From HGM04593 sp045634365 (GTDB taxonomy: Bacteria > Bacteroidota > Bacteroidia > Bacteroidales > Bacteroidaceae), in assembly GCA_045634365.1 (NCBI GenBank), contig JAZRAC010000001.1, positions 101,319-165,318 of the forward strand: a stretch of 64,000 nucleotides of DNA, given 5' to 3'. Positions 52,388 through 60,144 of the stretch are shown here, piece by piece (the first letter of the stretch is position 1; every line of letters begins with the position of its first letter). Made by a program: the position numbers and the translations under genes. The notes beneath the pieces are model-generated. The model saw only the letters and a list, made by a program, of their open reading frames with translations. It ran no database searches and was not told where the DNA came from.

Positions 52388-53587
52388 TCAATCTACACGG
52401 CCGGGATATTGTTCGAGTGCTTTTCCAAGGAGGAAAATGGCACGTTTAAGGTCGGCCTTGTCAATGGCGTATGCTATACGTACCTCATTCTTGCCGTATC
52501 CCTCGTCGGAGTAGAAGCCCGATGCGGGAGCCATCATAATTGTTTCACCCTCATAGGAAAAATCGGTCAGGCACCATTCACAGAATTTGTCGCTGTCGTC
52601 GATGGGCAGGCGTGCCACTGTGTAGAATGCTCCCATAGGGATAGGGGAGTAGACTCCCGGAAGTTTATTAAGTTCATCTACAAGGCAGTTGCGACGCTCG
52701 ATATATTTTTCGTATGTATTTATTGCATAAGAACGGGGAGCGTCGAGCGAGGCCTCTGCTGCAATCTGCCCAAGCAAGGGAGGGCTCAAACGCGCCTGAC
52801 AGAATTTCATAACAGCTGCACGTAGGGCTTTATTCTTTGTGATAAGAGCACCGATGCGCAATCCACACTCCGAGTAACGCTTTGATACAGAGTCTATCAG
52901 GACAACATTTTCTTCAATCCCCTCTAAATGGCAAGCCGAAATATATGGAGAACCAGTGTATATAAATTCGCGGTAAACCTCGTCGGAAAAGAGGAAGAGA
53001 TTGTGCTTCTTCACAAGGTCGCGTATGCGGTTCATTTCGTTGCGTGTGTAAAGGTAGCCCGTGGGGTTGTTAGGGTTGCAGATAAGAATACCGCGTGTGC
53101 GCTCGTTGATAAGCTCTTCGAAACGTTCCATAGGAGGCAGGGCAAACGACTCTTCAATGGTTGAGCGTATGGGGCGGATAACCGCTCCGGCCGATATTGC
53201 AAAAGCCATATAGTTGGCGTATGCAGGCTCGGGAACAATAATCTCGTCGCCTGGATTAAGGCACGACATAAAAGCAAAGAGCACAGCCTCGGAACCGCCC
53301 GATGTTACAATAATATCGTCGGGCTTTAACTTAATCTGATATTGGTCGTAGTAACCAACGAGCTTTTCACGCAACGATAGAAAGCCATCACTTGGGCTGT
53401 ATTCAAGAATTTTGCGGTCGATTTTCTTAATAGCTTCAATGGCAACAGCCGGCGAATCAAGGTCGGGCTGTCCGATATTTAAATGATATACTTTAATGCC
53501 GCGTGCCTTTGCCTCATTGGCAAACGGTGCCAATTTCCTGATTGGCGACGAAGGCATAAGTATGGCTCTTTCCGATAATTCAGGCAT
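52388..53587 (-). CDS. PLP-dependent aminotransferase (class I/II)
   Basis: Fold-type I aminotransferase of the aspartate/aromatic family. The PLP lysine lies in SVSKRYSECGLRIG (about 235-248), the pyrimidine-stacking region in TSGGSEAVLFAF (about 95-106), NPNNPTGYLYTR (about 170-181, with the conserved Asn) and SDEVYREFIYTG (about 200-211). Length 399 is typical. A TACGTTTG -7 box lies on the minus strand at 53623-53616. Several amino acids are possible substrates. Confidence 0.88.
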   Translation of the reverse strand: MPELSERAILMPSSPIRKLAPFANEAKARGIKVYHLNIGQPDLDSPAVAIEAIKKIDRKILEYSPSDGFLSLREKLVGYYDQYQIKLKPDDIIVTSGGSEAVLFAFMSCLNPGDEIIVPEPAYANYMAFAISAGAVIRPIRSTIEESFALPPMERFEELINERTRGILICNPNNPTGYLYTRNEMNRIRDLVKKHNLFLFSDEVYREFIYTGSPYISACHLEGIEENVVLIDSVSKRYSECGLRIGALITKNKALRAAVMKFCQARLSPPLLGQIAAEASLDAPRSYAINTYEKYIERRNCLVDELNKLPGVYSPIPMGAFYTVARLPIDDSDKFCEWCLTDFSYEGETIMMAPASGFYSDEGYGKNEVRIAYAIDKADLKRAIFLLGKALEQYPGRVD

Positions 53588-53789
53588 ATAATTCTTCTAT
53601 TATTTAATTAGGATGCAAACGTACAAAAAAATCCTAAATTAATACACAATTTGCTCAAAAACCTTCTCACGCAAATAAAAACCATTATTTGATGATAATG
53701 AATATTATGTTTACTATGATTTTTAAATTTGCAAACTCCTCTATTGCCCACACTGAAAATATGAAATTTGTGCTTAATTCAAAGAAAAA

Positions 53790-53822
53790 AAAGATGAGAG
53801 CTTCTTAAAAGTTCTCATCATA
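53790..53822 (-). terminator. Terminator of the ars operon
   Basis: On the minus strand GATGAGAACTT (53819-53809) pairs with AAGCTCTCATC (53803-53793), followed by TTTTTTTT. Confidence 0.85.
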
Positions 53823-53825
53823 AAT

Positions 53826-54245
53826 TCATTTTAATATTTGAGTTTTGTAAAGTATGGTAAAATCATTTATTATTTCATCCCGCACCCGCCGAAATTCCCT
53901 ATTTATAAACTCTGCTGTTCCGTTTGTTTTTGAGGGGTCGTCAAAGCTAATGTGTAATCGATGCTTTACATTGCCCACAAACATCGGGCAACTTTCGTTT
54001 GCCCCACCACAGACGGTAATCACATAATCCCATTCGTCATTAAGATAAATTTCTACACTCTTGGGCTTGTGTTGAGATATGTCGATACCTACTTCTTTCA
54101 TAACTTTTATGGCATTGGGATTTACACATTCTGCCGGTTTTGTTCCTGCCGAGTGTACTTCTAAATTCTTATCAAATGATTGTAAAAAGCCGTGTGCCAT
54201 CTGACTACGGCAGCTATTGCCTGTACACAAAATCAATATTCTCAT
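53826..54245 (-). CDS. arsC: Arsenate reductase (LMW phosphatase-like, thioredoxin-coupled)
   Basis: Reduces arsenate to arsenite. The P-loop nucleophile motif CTGNSCRSQMAHG (about 7-19) has the CX5R structure shared with low-molecular-weight phosphatases, and the DxD-like FDDPS and the redox cysteines (Cys about 76 and 83 in CGGANESCPM) indicate the thioredoxin-dependent class. ATG 54245 gives 139 residues and overlaps the stop of the permease by 4 bases (ATGA), so I prefer it to the TTG nine bases earlier. Last gene of the operon. Confidence 0.9.
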   Translation of the reverse strand: MRILILCTGNSCRSQMAHGFLQSFDKNLEVHSAGTKPAECVNPNAIKVMKEVGIDISQHKPKSVEIYLNDEWDYVITVCGGANESCPMFVGNVKHRLHISFDDPSKTNGTAEFINREFRRVRDEIINDFTILYKTQILK

Positions 54246-55210
54246 AAAATCCAATTAAATAGATATCCTGAAATAATAATCAACAATGTCACCACTCCGA
54301 AAAAGATGCCTATCAACCTCCAAGTCATAACCTTTTTAAGCATTGTAGCTTCGGGAATAGACAAGCCGATTATGGCCATCATAAAGGCTATCGCTGTGCC
54401 GAGTGGAATGCCTTTTGCCACAAACACTTCAATAACGGGAACGACACTCGCTGGGTTGGCATAGATAGGCACAGCAAAGATTACAGCCAACGGAACACCC
54501 CACCAATTTTCTGCTGACAAAAATTGCTCAAAGAAACCTTCGGGAACATAACCGTGCATTGCAGCACCTATGCCAATACCAATGATGATGTAGAGTAATA
54601 CGCCACGCACAATGCCCAAAGACTCCTTTGCAATAACAGGCAAACGCTTCAAGAAAGGCATTTTCTCTACCTCCCATTGTTCACTTTGTGCATTGGATTG
54701 CATTTGTACGTTCTTTACCCAATCACTCAAATAGGGTTCAAGTCGCATCCTACCTAAAACATATCCTGCAATCATCGACAAAACCGTACCGCTAACCACA
54801 TAGATAAGCGTGGCCTTTACTCCGAATGAGCCGAGGAACATTGCAATCGCCACCTCGCTGACCAATGGCGAAGCGATAAGGAATGTAAGCGTTACGCCCA
54901 ATGGAATACCGCCTTTGACAAACCCTATAAACAGCGGCACTGACGAGCAGGAGCAGAACGGTGTAATACCTCCGAATAAGGCAGCCATAAAGTAGTCCAA
55001 GCCATAAAGTTTATGAGTTGTGAGGTATTGTCGTAGTCGCTCAATCGGGAAATAAGCATTGATGATACCCATCACAAAACTTATGCAGAACAGCAGAATT
55101 ATAATCTTTATCGTGTCGTAAACGAAGAAATTGACTGCTATTCCCAATGGTGTGGCGGCATCTATTCCGAAGATGCTGTACACCAACCAATCTGCAAATA
55201 GCTGTATCAT
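54242..55210 (-). CDS. Membrane permease (ArsP-like / DUF318 family)
   Basis: A 322-residue inner-membrane permease with about 8-10 helices. The family mark is the CSCSS motif in FGGITPFCSCSSVPLFIGFV (about 82-101) with a mirror element PIYANPASVVPVIEVFVAKG in the second half; the repeat SPLVSEVAIAMFL follows the first. This family includes ArsP exporters of trivalent organoarsenicals. Context supports arsenic export; inorganic versus organic substrate is not shown. It overlaps the thioredoxin gene upstream by 4 bases. Confidence 0.8.
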   Translation of the reverse strand: MIQLFADWLVYSIFGIDAATPLGIAVNFFVYDTIKIIILLFCISFVMGIINAYFPIERLRQYLTTHKLYGLDYFMAALFGGITPFCSCSSVPLFIGFVKGGIPLGVTLTFLIASPLVSEVAIAMFLGSFGVKATLIYVVSGTVLSMIAGYVLGRMRLEPYLSDWVKNVQMQSNAQSEQWEVEKMPFLKRLPVIAKESLGIVRGVLLYIIIGIGIGAAMHGYVPEGFFEQFLSAENWWGVPLAVIFAVPIYANPASVVPVIEVFVAKGIPLGTAIAFMMAIIGLSIPEATMLKKVMTWRLIGIFFGVVTLLIIISGYLFNWIL

Positions 55211-55440
55211 AAGCCTAATAGTTCTTTAACCTCATTTTCACTTGGTACTCGCCCCTTGATTTTCACTTCGCCATCAACGACAATAGCGGGTGTCGAGAGG
55301 ATGTTGTAACTCATCATCTCCATAATGTCATCAACCTTTGTAAGGGTTACATTGAGGTTATTCTCCTTGATAACTTTCTCCACTACATTGTAGGTTGTTT
55401 TGCATTTGGCACAACCCGGGCCTAAAACTTTAACTTCCAT
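55207..55440 (-). CDS. Small thioredoxin-fold protein (redox-active disulfide type)
   Basis: A 77-residue thioredoxin-like protein. The redox motif is GPGCAKCKTTY (CxxC, residues 9-12), with the cis-Pro in LSTPAIVVDGEV. It starts after 4 bases from ArsG and overlaps the permease gene by 4. It may supply electrons to arsC or to ArsF. It could correspond to ArsE of other Bacteroides ars operons, but this is an inference. Confidence 0.75.
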   Translation of the reverse strand: MEVKVLGPGCAKCKTTYNVVEKVIKENNLNVTLTKVDDIMEMMSYNILSTPAIVVDGEVKIKGRVPSENEVKELLGL

Positions 55441-55444
55441 AATC

Positions 55445-56152
55445 TTAAAAATAAACGGTTATACAATAATATATTCCAATCAATACGAATAGGATTCCAA
55501 CTGCTATATTCAACCACCGCTGAATAGTCTGCATTCGACCATAGACTTTACCTATCTGCCCTGCACTGAAAGCCAATACCCACGCAACAACTAACACAGG
55601 CAACGCAGTAGCTACTGCAAATAGAATGGGCAATAAATATCCCATTATTGAGGTTGCAGACATTGGCATAAGCATTCCGAAGTAAAAGACTCCGCTTGTG
55701 GGGCAAAATGTCAAAGCGAACAATACTCCCAATAGAAATGCTCTCCAACCTACGCGTTTTGCGAAACGCTCTCCACCACCATTAAATCCAAATGAGGGCA
55801 GTCGGAGTTTGCTTCCGAATAGCATATACAAACCAATCAACAGCAGTGCAGGAGGAAGAATCAACTCGCCATACTTGCCGATGAACTTCTGAATGCCGAA
55901 TAGGCTTGAACCACCTTTAATTAGGGTTATAAGCACCACGCCAAGCAGTGTGTATGCAGCCACTCGCCCCAATGTATAGAGCAATCCATTACGAAATATA
56001 CGTTTGCGGTCATTTATGTTTTTGCCAATGTATCCTATCGCTGCAATATTGGTAGCCAATGGACAGGGCGAAAGGGCTGTGAGCAGCCCTAATATAAACG
56101 CTGTTAGAATAGGCGTAGAACTACTTTCCAATAATGATTGTAACCACTCCAT
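55445..56152 (-). CDS. arsG: ArsG-family efflux permease (CcdA/DsbD-like)
   Basis: A 235-residue membrane protein with six predicted helices. The proline-rich LSPCPLATNIAAIGYI (about 27-42) and FCPTSGVFYFGML (about 153-165) are the paired cysteine motifs of CcdA/DsbD relatives. In Bacteroides ars operons such proteins export trivalent aromatic arsenicals, from which the name is taken. It lies 4 bases after the ArsF-like gene. Confidence 0.7.
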   Translation of the reverse strand: MEWLQSLLESSSTPILTAFILGLLTALSPCPLATNIAAIGYIGKNINDRKRIFRNGLLYTLGRVAAYTLLGVVLITLIKGGSSLFGIQKFIGKYGELILPPALLLIGLYMLFGSKLRLPSFGFNGGGERFAKRVGWRAFLLGVLFALTFCPTSGVFYFGMLMPMSATSIMGYLLPILFAVATALPVLVVAWVLAFSAGQIGKVYGRMQTIQRWLNIAVGILFVLIGIYYCITVYF

Positions 56153-56156
56153 AGCG

Positions 56157-56591
56157 TTAGTTATTTAGCATTGTGCTGATTTGTTCAGCAACACCCTTCT
56201 TGAAATTGTCGGGATTAGTGCGAGCATTACCAAAAGCAAACTCGGTCATATTAGTGGCTTCTTCTTTCCCGTTCTTATCATAATCGACTATAATAAGTGA
56301 TGACCAACTCACTTCATACTTGTCGGCAAGCGTTTCTTCTTCGGTTATATCCACTGACTTAAACACTAACTTTCCACTTTTTAGTTTGTCGGCAAAAGTT
56401 GACTCTAACAACTCTTTGGCGTTCTTCTCTATCGCGACGCAGGTAGCACAACGCTGCTTGCCGTGAAAGTACAACACCTCTACTACATCCTTCTTCACTT
56501 TCTTTTCTGCTTTTGTTTCATTCCTTGCATTGCCATTACCGCAAGCAACCATACCCATACAAAGGGCAATCATCAATAATTCTTTTTTCAT
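56157..56591 (-). CDS. arsF: ArsF-like lipoprotein (nitroreductase partner)
   Basis: A 144-residue predicted lipoprotein. ATG 56591 gives the signal MKKELLMIALCMGMVAC with the lipobox Cys at 17, so the longer frame from 56756, which runs across the operator and out of arsR, is not used. The mature part is thioredoxin-like with a CxxC pair in GKQRCATCVAIEK (about 58-70) and the strand SWSSLIIVDYDK. Family members act with ArsE in reduction of nitro-aromatic arsenicals. An ArsR-type operator lies just upstream. Confidence 0.65.
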   Translation of the reverse strand: MKKELLMIALCMGMVACGNGNARNETKAEKKVKKDVVEVLYFHGKQRCATCVAIEKNAKELLESTFADKLKSGKLVFKSVDITEEETLADKYEVSWSSLIIVDYDKNGKEEATNMTEFAFGNARTNPDNFKKGVAEQISTMLNN

Positions 56592-56619
56592 ACGCTTAAC
56601 ATTTACACATTTATTTGTA

Positions 56620-56637
56620 GTTCGCAAAACAACGAAC
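56620..56637 (-). promoter_or_regulatory. Second ArsR-type operator (upstream of arsF)
   Basis: GTTCG-N8-CGAAC, the same inverted repeat as at 57008-57025. On the minus strand the spacer reads TTGTTTTG, one base off a -7 box, so it may control an internal promoter. Start of arsF is 29 bases downstream. Confidence 0.6.
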
Positions 56638-56643
56638 ATTATT

Positions 56644-56697
56644 TCTAAAGAAAGAGGCTGTTCATTCACAGCAACTCTCTTTCTTGCAGGCACAACC
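56644..56697 (-). other. Hairpin between arsR and arsF
   Basis: AAGAAAGAG..CTG (56649-56660) can pair with CAG..CTCTCTTTCTT (56668-56684). It may trim or stabilise the transcript between regulator and structural genes; no long U-run follows. Confidence 0.4.
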
Positions 56698-56698
56698 G

Positions 56699-56989
56699 TC
56701 AAAAAAAATCTCCGAAGAGAGTCTTTGCAAGTTGCCAATTTTCCCGATTGATGCAATACTTCACCTTGGGAGTTTCAACTTCGCCCTGTATCAATCCTGC
56801 ATCTTTCAACTCTTTCAGATGTTGTGAAACTGTCGCCTTTGCAATCGGCAATTCCTCGTGAATTTCGCCAAAGTAACATTGTGTCTGCTTTGCAAGGAAT
56901 TGGAGTATCGCTATACGGGCGGGGTGTCCCATAGCCTTTGCAAAGCGTGCAACTTGCTCTTGCTTAATACTATAATCTTTATTTGCCAT
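56699..56989 (-). CDS. arsR: ArsR/SmtB-family metalloregulator
   Basis: A 96-residue winged-helix repressor. The HTH ELPIAKATVSQHLKELKDAGLI (about 46-67) and the conserved AMGHPARIAILQFL (about 19-32) are typical. A single Cys lies in QTQCYFG before the recognition helix (about 38) and another near the C-terminus (about 79, YCINRE). The usual ELCVCDL arsenic site of the E. coli type is lacking, so the metal site is atypical. First gene of the operon; its product should bind the two inverted repeats described here. Confidence 0.88.
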   Translation of the reverse strand: MANKDYSIKQEQVARFAKAMGHPARIAILQFLAKQTQCYFGEIHEELPIAKATVSQHLKELKDAGLIQGEVETPKVKYCINRENWQLAKTLFGDFF

Positions 56990-57007
56990 AATTATATGCC
57001 TTTATCT

Positions 57008-57043
57008 GTTCGCAAATGTACGAACAATAATTGAGGCAGCAAA
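57008..57043 (-). promoter_or_regulatory. ars operon promoter with ArsR operator over the -7 box
   Basis: On the minus strand TTTG (57043-57040), 19 bp, TACATTTG (57020-57013) is a perfect-spacing promoter. The palindrome GTTCG-N8-CGAAC (57008-57025) has the -7 box exactly as its centre, so bound ArsR would block RNA polymerase. The arsR ATG is at 56989. Confidence 0.75.
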
Positions 57044-57137
57044 GTTTTTCATTGAATTTTAAATTGTTTCTAATATAACATACAAAATTGTATCTTTGTA
57101 AAAAAATGACACTGGTAAACAACATAATAGTAAGAGA

Positions 57138-58067
57138 ATGGAAATTTATTCCGCACCCCTGCAAGGATACACCGAGGCCCGATGGCGCAATCTGCACAAT
57201 GAGATATTTGGAGGCATCGACTGTTATTTCACTCCGTTCATACGTTACGAGCACGGCGAGATACGTAGCAAGGATATTCGCGATGTTGAAAGGAAAAATA
57301 ACACGGTGGAAAACCTTGTGCCACAGATAATTGCCGCAACGCCCGAGGAGATGCGCCCCCTTGTACAATTGATAGAAAATGAAGGTTACAGCCGCATTGA
57401 CATAAATTTTGGCTGTTCTTTTCCTTTACAGGCACGCAAACGCCACGGAGCCGGAATTTTGCCCTATCCCGAAATGGTGGCGGCTCTTATGAACGAGGCA
57501 AGCAACTATGCTGACATAAAATTTTCGGTTAAAATGCGCCTCGGCTGGGAAGACAAAAGCGAATGGGAGGCGTTAATCGACATTCTTAACGCTGCGCCTC
57601 TTTCCCATATTACAATGCATCCTCGTTTGGGGCGCGAGCAATACAGACAACCGGCTGATATTGAGTCTTTTGCCGAGTTTTACGAGCGTTGCCGCCACCC
57701 CATTGTATATAATGGTGATATTACCACGCTTGGCGATATTAAAAGAATGGAAGCTCAATTCCCACGTTTGCAAGGAGTTATGATTGGTCGCGGCCTTCTT
57801 GCCAACCCTGCGCTGGGGCGAGAATACAGGCAGGGCGAGCCGTTTCCACGCGAGGAGATGCGCTCTCTTGTTCAATCTATGCACGATGCAATGTGCCGTT
57901 CAATGGCTGCACGCCTGCAAGGCAATACCCAGCTGTTGAGCAAATTAAAGCCCTATTGGGAGTATCTTCTTCCCGATATTGAGAAACGTTACCGCAAGGC
58001 CATTTTGAAAGCCTCTACCATCGACAAATATATGCAGGCTGTAAACACTGCACTTGCATCGCTATAA
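57138..58067 (+). CDS. tRNA-dihydrouridine synthase
   Basis: FMN enzyme that reduces uridines in the D-loop of tRNA. The N-terminal YSAPLQGYTEARWRNL (about 4-19), the active-site region INFGCSFPLQARKRHGAG (catalytic Cys near 96), SVKMRLGW (about 134-141), ITMHPRLGREQY (about 155-166) and GVMIGRGLLANPAL (about 210-223) give the Dus fold. The usual GCP is GCS here. Length 309 is normal. A TATCTTTG box lies at 57088-57095, and the TlpA-like gene follows after 19 bases. Confidence 0.88.
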   Translation: MEIYSAPLQGYTEARWRNLHNEIFGGIDCYFTPFIRYEHGEIRSKDIRDVERKNNTVENLVPQIIAATPEEMRPLVQLIENEGYSRIDINFGCSFPLQARKRHGAGILPYPEMVAALMNEASNYADIKFSVKMRLGWEDKSEWEALIDILNAAPLSHITMHPRLGREQYRQPADIESFAEFYERCRHPIVYNGDITTLGDIKRMEAQFPRLQGVMIGRGLLANPALGREYRQGEPFPREEMRSLVQSMHDAMCRSMAARLQGNTQLLSKLKPYWEYLLPDIEKRYRKAILKASTIDKYMQAVNTALASL

Positions 58068-58086
58068 ATATTAAATTTACTATTTT

Positions 58087-58659
58087 ATGAAAAAACAAAT
58101 TATTTTTCTATTGTTCATTCTCCCCCTTCTTGTTGCTTGTGGCAACGGCAAACAGTCTGCAACCGTCGAAAATCCGACAGCCGCTGGCTCCCCTACTGTT
58201 TACGACAATCAATATCTTGTGAAGGTTGGCGACACTGCCCCCGACTTTACTCTCCCTCTCACCGATGGAAGCAGTTTCACCCTCTCGCAACAACGTGGCA
58301 AGGTGGTTATGCTGCAATTTACGGCAAGCTGGTGCGGAGTGTGCCGTCGCGAAATGCCGCACATAGAAAAAGAAATATGGCAACGCCACAAAGAGAATCC
58401 CTCCTTTGTGCTTGTGGGTGTCGACCGCGAGGAGGCAAAGGAGATTATTGACTCCTATACTGCTCAAGTGGGAACCACCTACCCTATGGCTATGGACACT
58501 GCTGCCAATGTGTTTGCAAGCTATGCTGTGCGCAATTCGGGCATAACCCGCAATGTGCTTGTGGGCAAAGATGGGCGCATTGTGAAGCTCACCCGCCTGT
58601 TCAACGAGGAGGAATTTTCTTCGTTAGTACTTGCCATCGACAGCCTGCTTGCAGAATAA
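58087..58659 (+). CDS. TlpA-like thioredoxin-fold lipoprotein
   Basis: Lipoprotein with signal peptide and lipobox (LLVAC, Cys18). The AhpC/TSA-Redoxin domain (about 45-185) starts GDTAPDFTLPLTDGSSF and has the redox motif ASWCGVCRREMPH (WCxxC, about 82) and the cis-Pro region SGITRNVLVGKDGRI. It should reduce disulfides or thiol partners in the periplasm. Length 190. Its stop (58657-58659) comes 1 base before the first CRISPR repeat fragment. Confidence 0.88.
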   Translation: MKKQIIFLLFILPLLVACGNGKQSATVENPTAAGSPTVYDNQYLVKVGDTAPDFTLPLTDGSSFTLSQQRGKVVMLQFTASWCGVCRREMPHIEKEIWQRHKENPSFVLVGVDREEAKEIIDSYTAQVGTTYPMAMDTAANVFASYAVRNSGITRNVLVGKDGRIVKLTRLFNEEEFSSLVLAIDSLLAE

Positions 58660-58660
58660 T

Positions 58661-58901
58661 AGTATCTTTGTAAGATAGAAGACACCAAAGACGAATAACT
58701 ATGGCATTCCCTACTAGTTGTGAATTGCTTTCAAATTAGTATCTTTGCAAGACAGAAGACACCAAAAAATTTCACGCACGCGTAACAATTCCCGTTGTGA
58801 ATTGCTTTCAAATTAGTATCTTTGCAAGATAGAAGACACCTACCGCGCGAAGAACAGCGACAATTCGGCAGTTGTGAATTGCTTTCAAATTCGTATATTT
58901 G
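58661..58901 (+). CRISPR. Short type II-C-like CRISPR array without cas genes
   Basis: Two intact 47-bp repeats (58717-58763 and 58794-58840) begin with GTTGTGAATTGC, contain TTTCAAATTAGTATCTTTG and end in AGAAGACACC; they differ at one base. A 26-bp 3' part of a repeat lies at 58661-58686, and a diverged terminal repeat starts at 58871 (first 21 bases exact). The three spacers are exactly 30 bp (58687-58716, 58764-58793, 58841-58870). The long repeat and 30-bp spacer match the Bacteroidetes type II-C design. Every repeat holds a TATCTTTG -7 box, so each spacer may have its own promoter. No cas9, cas1 or cas2 lies in this window. The left end is fused to the tlpA-like stop codon. Confidence 0.92.
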
Positions 58902-59175
58902 ATGAAGTTTGATTAAGAATCTTTGAGTATCAAACCATTAAGAAGAACTTGCATGAGAATGGGCAATGGATAAGAAATTGCTAACTTGTTTTGTTACACT
59001 ATATTCCTCATGCTTTTCAAATAACTCTTTTCTTTGTGCAAAGATAATACATTATTTTGTTTATACACATTGTCTTTCAAAAACAAGTGAAAATAAATAA
59101 TACACTAGTCAATGAACATCTCAATTCAAATTAGTCAATAGTTGAATTTCAAATGCCAACACAAACAAAATATTT
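58902..59175 (-). ncRNA. Candidate tracrRNA or decayed array sequence
   Basis: No protein gene. Three stretches resemble the CRISPR repeat: 59060-59085 (GTT..ACATTG.CTTTCAAA), 59010-59036 (TGCTTTTCAAAT..TCTTTG) and 59125-59135 (TTCAAATTAGT, exact). Read from the minus strand these are anti-repeats, as in a tracrRNA. A minus-strand TATCTTTG lies at 59046-59039. Downstream, GTTTGAT (minus strand) can pair with ATCAAAC (58911-58938 region). This is suggestive only. Confidence 0.35.
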
Positions 59176-59178
59176 TTG
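59171..59178 (+). promoter_or_regulatory. -7 box of the trypsin-like protein gene
   Basis: TATTTTTG at 59171-59178, about 49 bases before ATG 59227; -33 not clear. Confidence 0.4.
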
Positions 59179-59226
59179 CAATTTTGTAGCATTCGTAATA
59201 TAATCGGTGGTAATAATGTTCTAATC

Positions 59227-60144
59227 ATGATACCTAATGATGAAAATATGATTCGTTTAGATGTTTTAGCTTTTTTGGCAACACATCAATTAATCATACC
59301 TGATACTTGTAATTCTGATATAATAAAAGGGTTCGGAAGTGGATTCCTTCTGAGGCACAAAGAACGTTTGTTTTTTGTCACAGCAGACCATGTAGTACAT
59401 ATCGACGATCATGATTCATCTAATGAGACAGGACAACGAATAGGAATAGATTATTTTCCTCAAATTATAACGAATAATAGGGTTAAAGGTGAATTATTGT
59501 CAATAAATATACCAGTTAGTGGTTTCAATCATTTAACGAGTTTTGGATTTGATAAGGATTCACTTAATAATCCCGAAAAATTTATTTCCATATTTAACAA
59601 AATTATCGAAGGGGATATAGATATAACTGATGAAAATTTACCTATAGATGTCAGAATAGCCTCTTTACCAGATATGGCAATTAGTGAAATAAATGAGCCT
59701 CTAAGTATACCTATTCTAAGTAATCAAGTAGTAATGCAAAATGGAGATGTTTTGATTCAAGAGGGTATACCAAAACTTGTTTTATCTTCGGACCATATTA
59801 AGCAATTCAATGATAACAATAATTACCTTGTTGCTGGTACTATTTGTAATGAAATCAAAAACTCAATAATATTAAATAGAACAAATGTTCTGCATGATGC
59901 ATTGATTTTTGACAGATTGGATAACGATGGAAATGTTATTCTTAAAATACCGAGATTAGTAGATTATCAATATTGGGCAGGATTGAGTGGAGCGCCAATA
60001 CTTGATGACGACGGATTATTGGCAGGAATGCTTATTAGAGGGCCTGAAAGAGAACCATTTATAACAGCTATTCCTATAGAAAAGATTATTTGGTTTTTAG
60101 ACATCATTATTAAAAATGAGGATTGTACTCCTGCTAAATTATAA
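59227..60144 (+). CDS. Trypsin-like serine protease domain protein
   Basis: Predicted chymotrypsin-fold protease without signal peptide. The His of the triad lies in GSGFLLRHKERLFFVTADHVV (about residue 55), the Ser in YWAGLSGAPILDDDG (GLSGAP, about 254) and the Asp is probably in a PIDVRIASLPDMAIS or NVLHDALIFD segment. The oxyanion-hole and substrate loop GLLAGMLIRG follows the Ser. I choose ATG 59227 (305 residues) because the earlier TTG 59176 overlaps the promoter. Its base composition is clearly AT-richer than that of the core genes. No partner gene is in the same operon. Such cytosolic trypsin-like domains occur in effectors of bacterial defence systems, but this is only a possibility. 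Confidence 0.7.
   Translation: MIPNDENMIRLDVLAFLATHQLIIPDTCNSDIIKGFGSGFLLRHKERLFFVTADHVVHIDDHDSSNETGQRIGIDYFPQIITNNRVKGELLSINIPVSGFNHLTSFGFDKDSLNNPEKFISIFNKIIEGDIDITDENLPIDVRIASLPDMAISEINEPLSIPILSNQVVMQNGDVLIQEGIPKLVLSSDHIKQFNDNNNYLVAGTICNEIKNSIILNRTNVLHDALIFDRLDNDGNVILKIPRLVDYQYWAGLSGAPILDDDGLLAGMLIRGPEREPFITAIPIEKIIWFLDIIIKNEDCTPAKL

Noticed and set aside
53826..57043. Complete arsenic island bounded by insertion sequences
   Set aside because: No transposase, integrase or direct repeats are visible at either side, so mobility is not supported.
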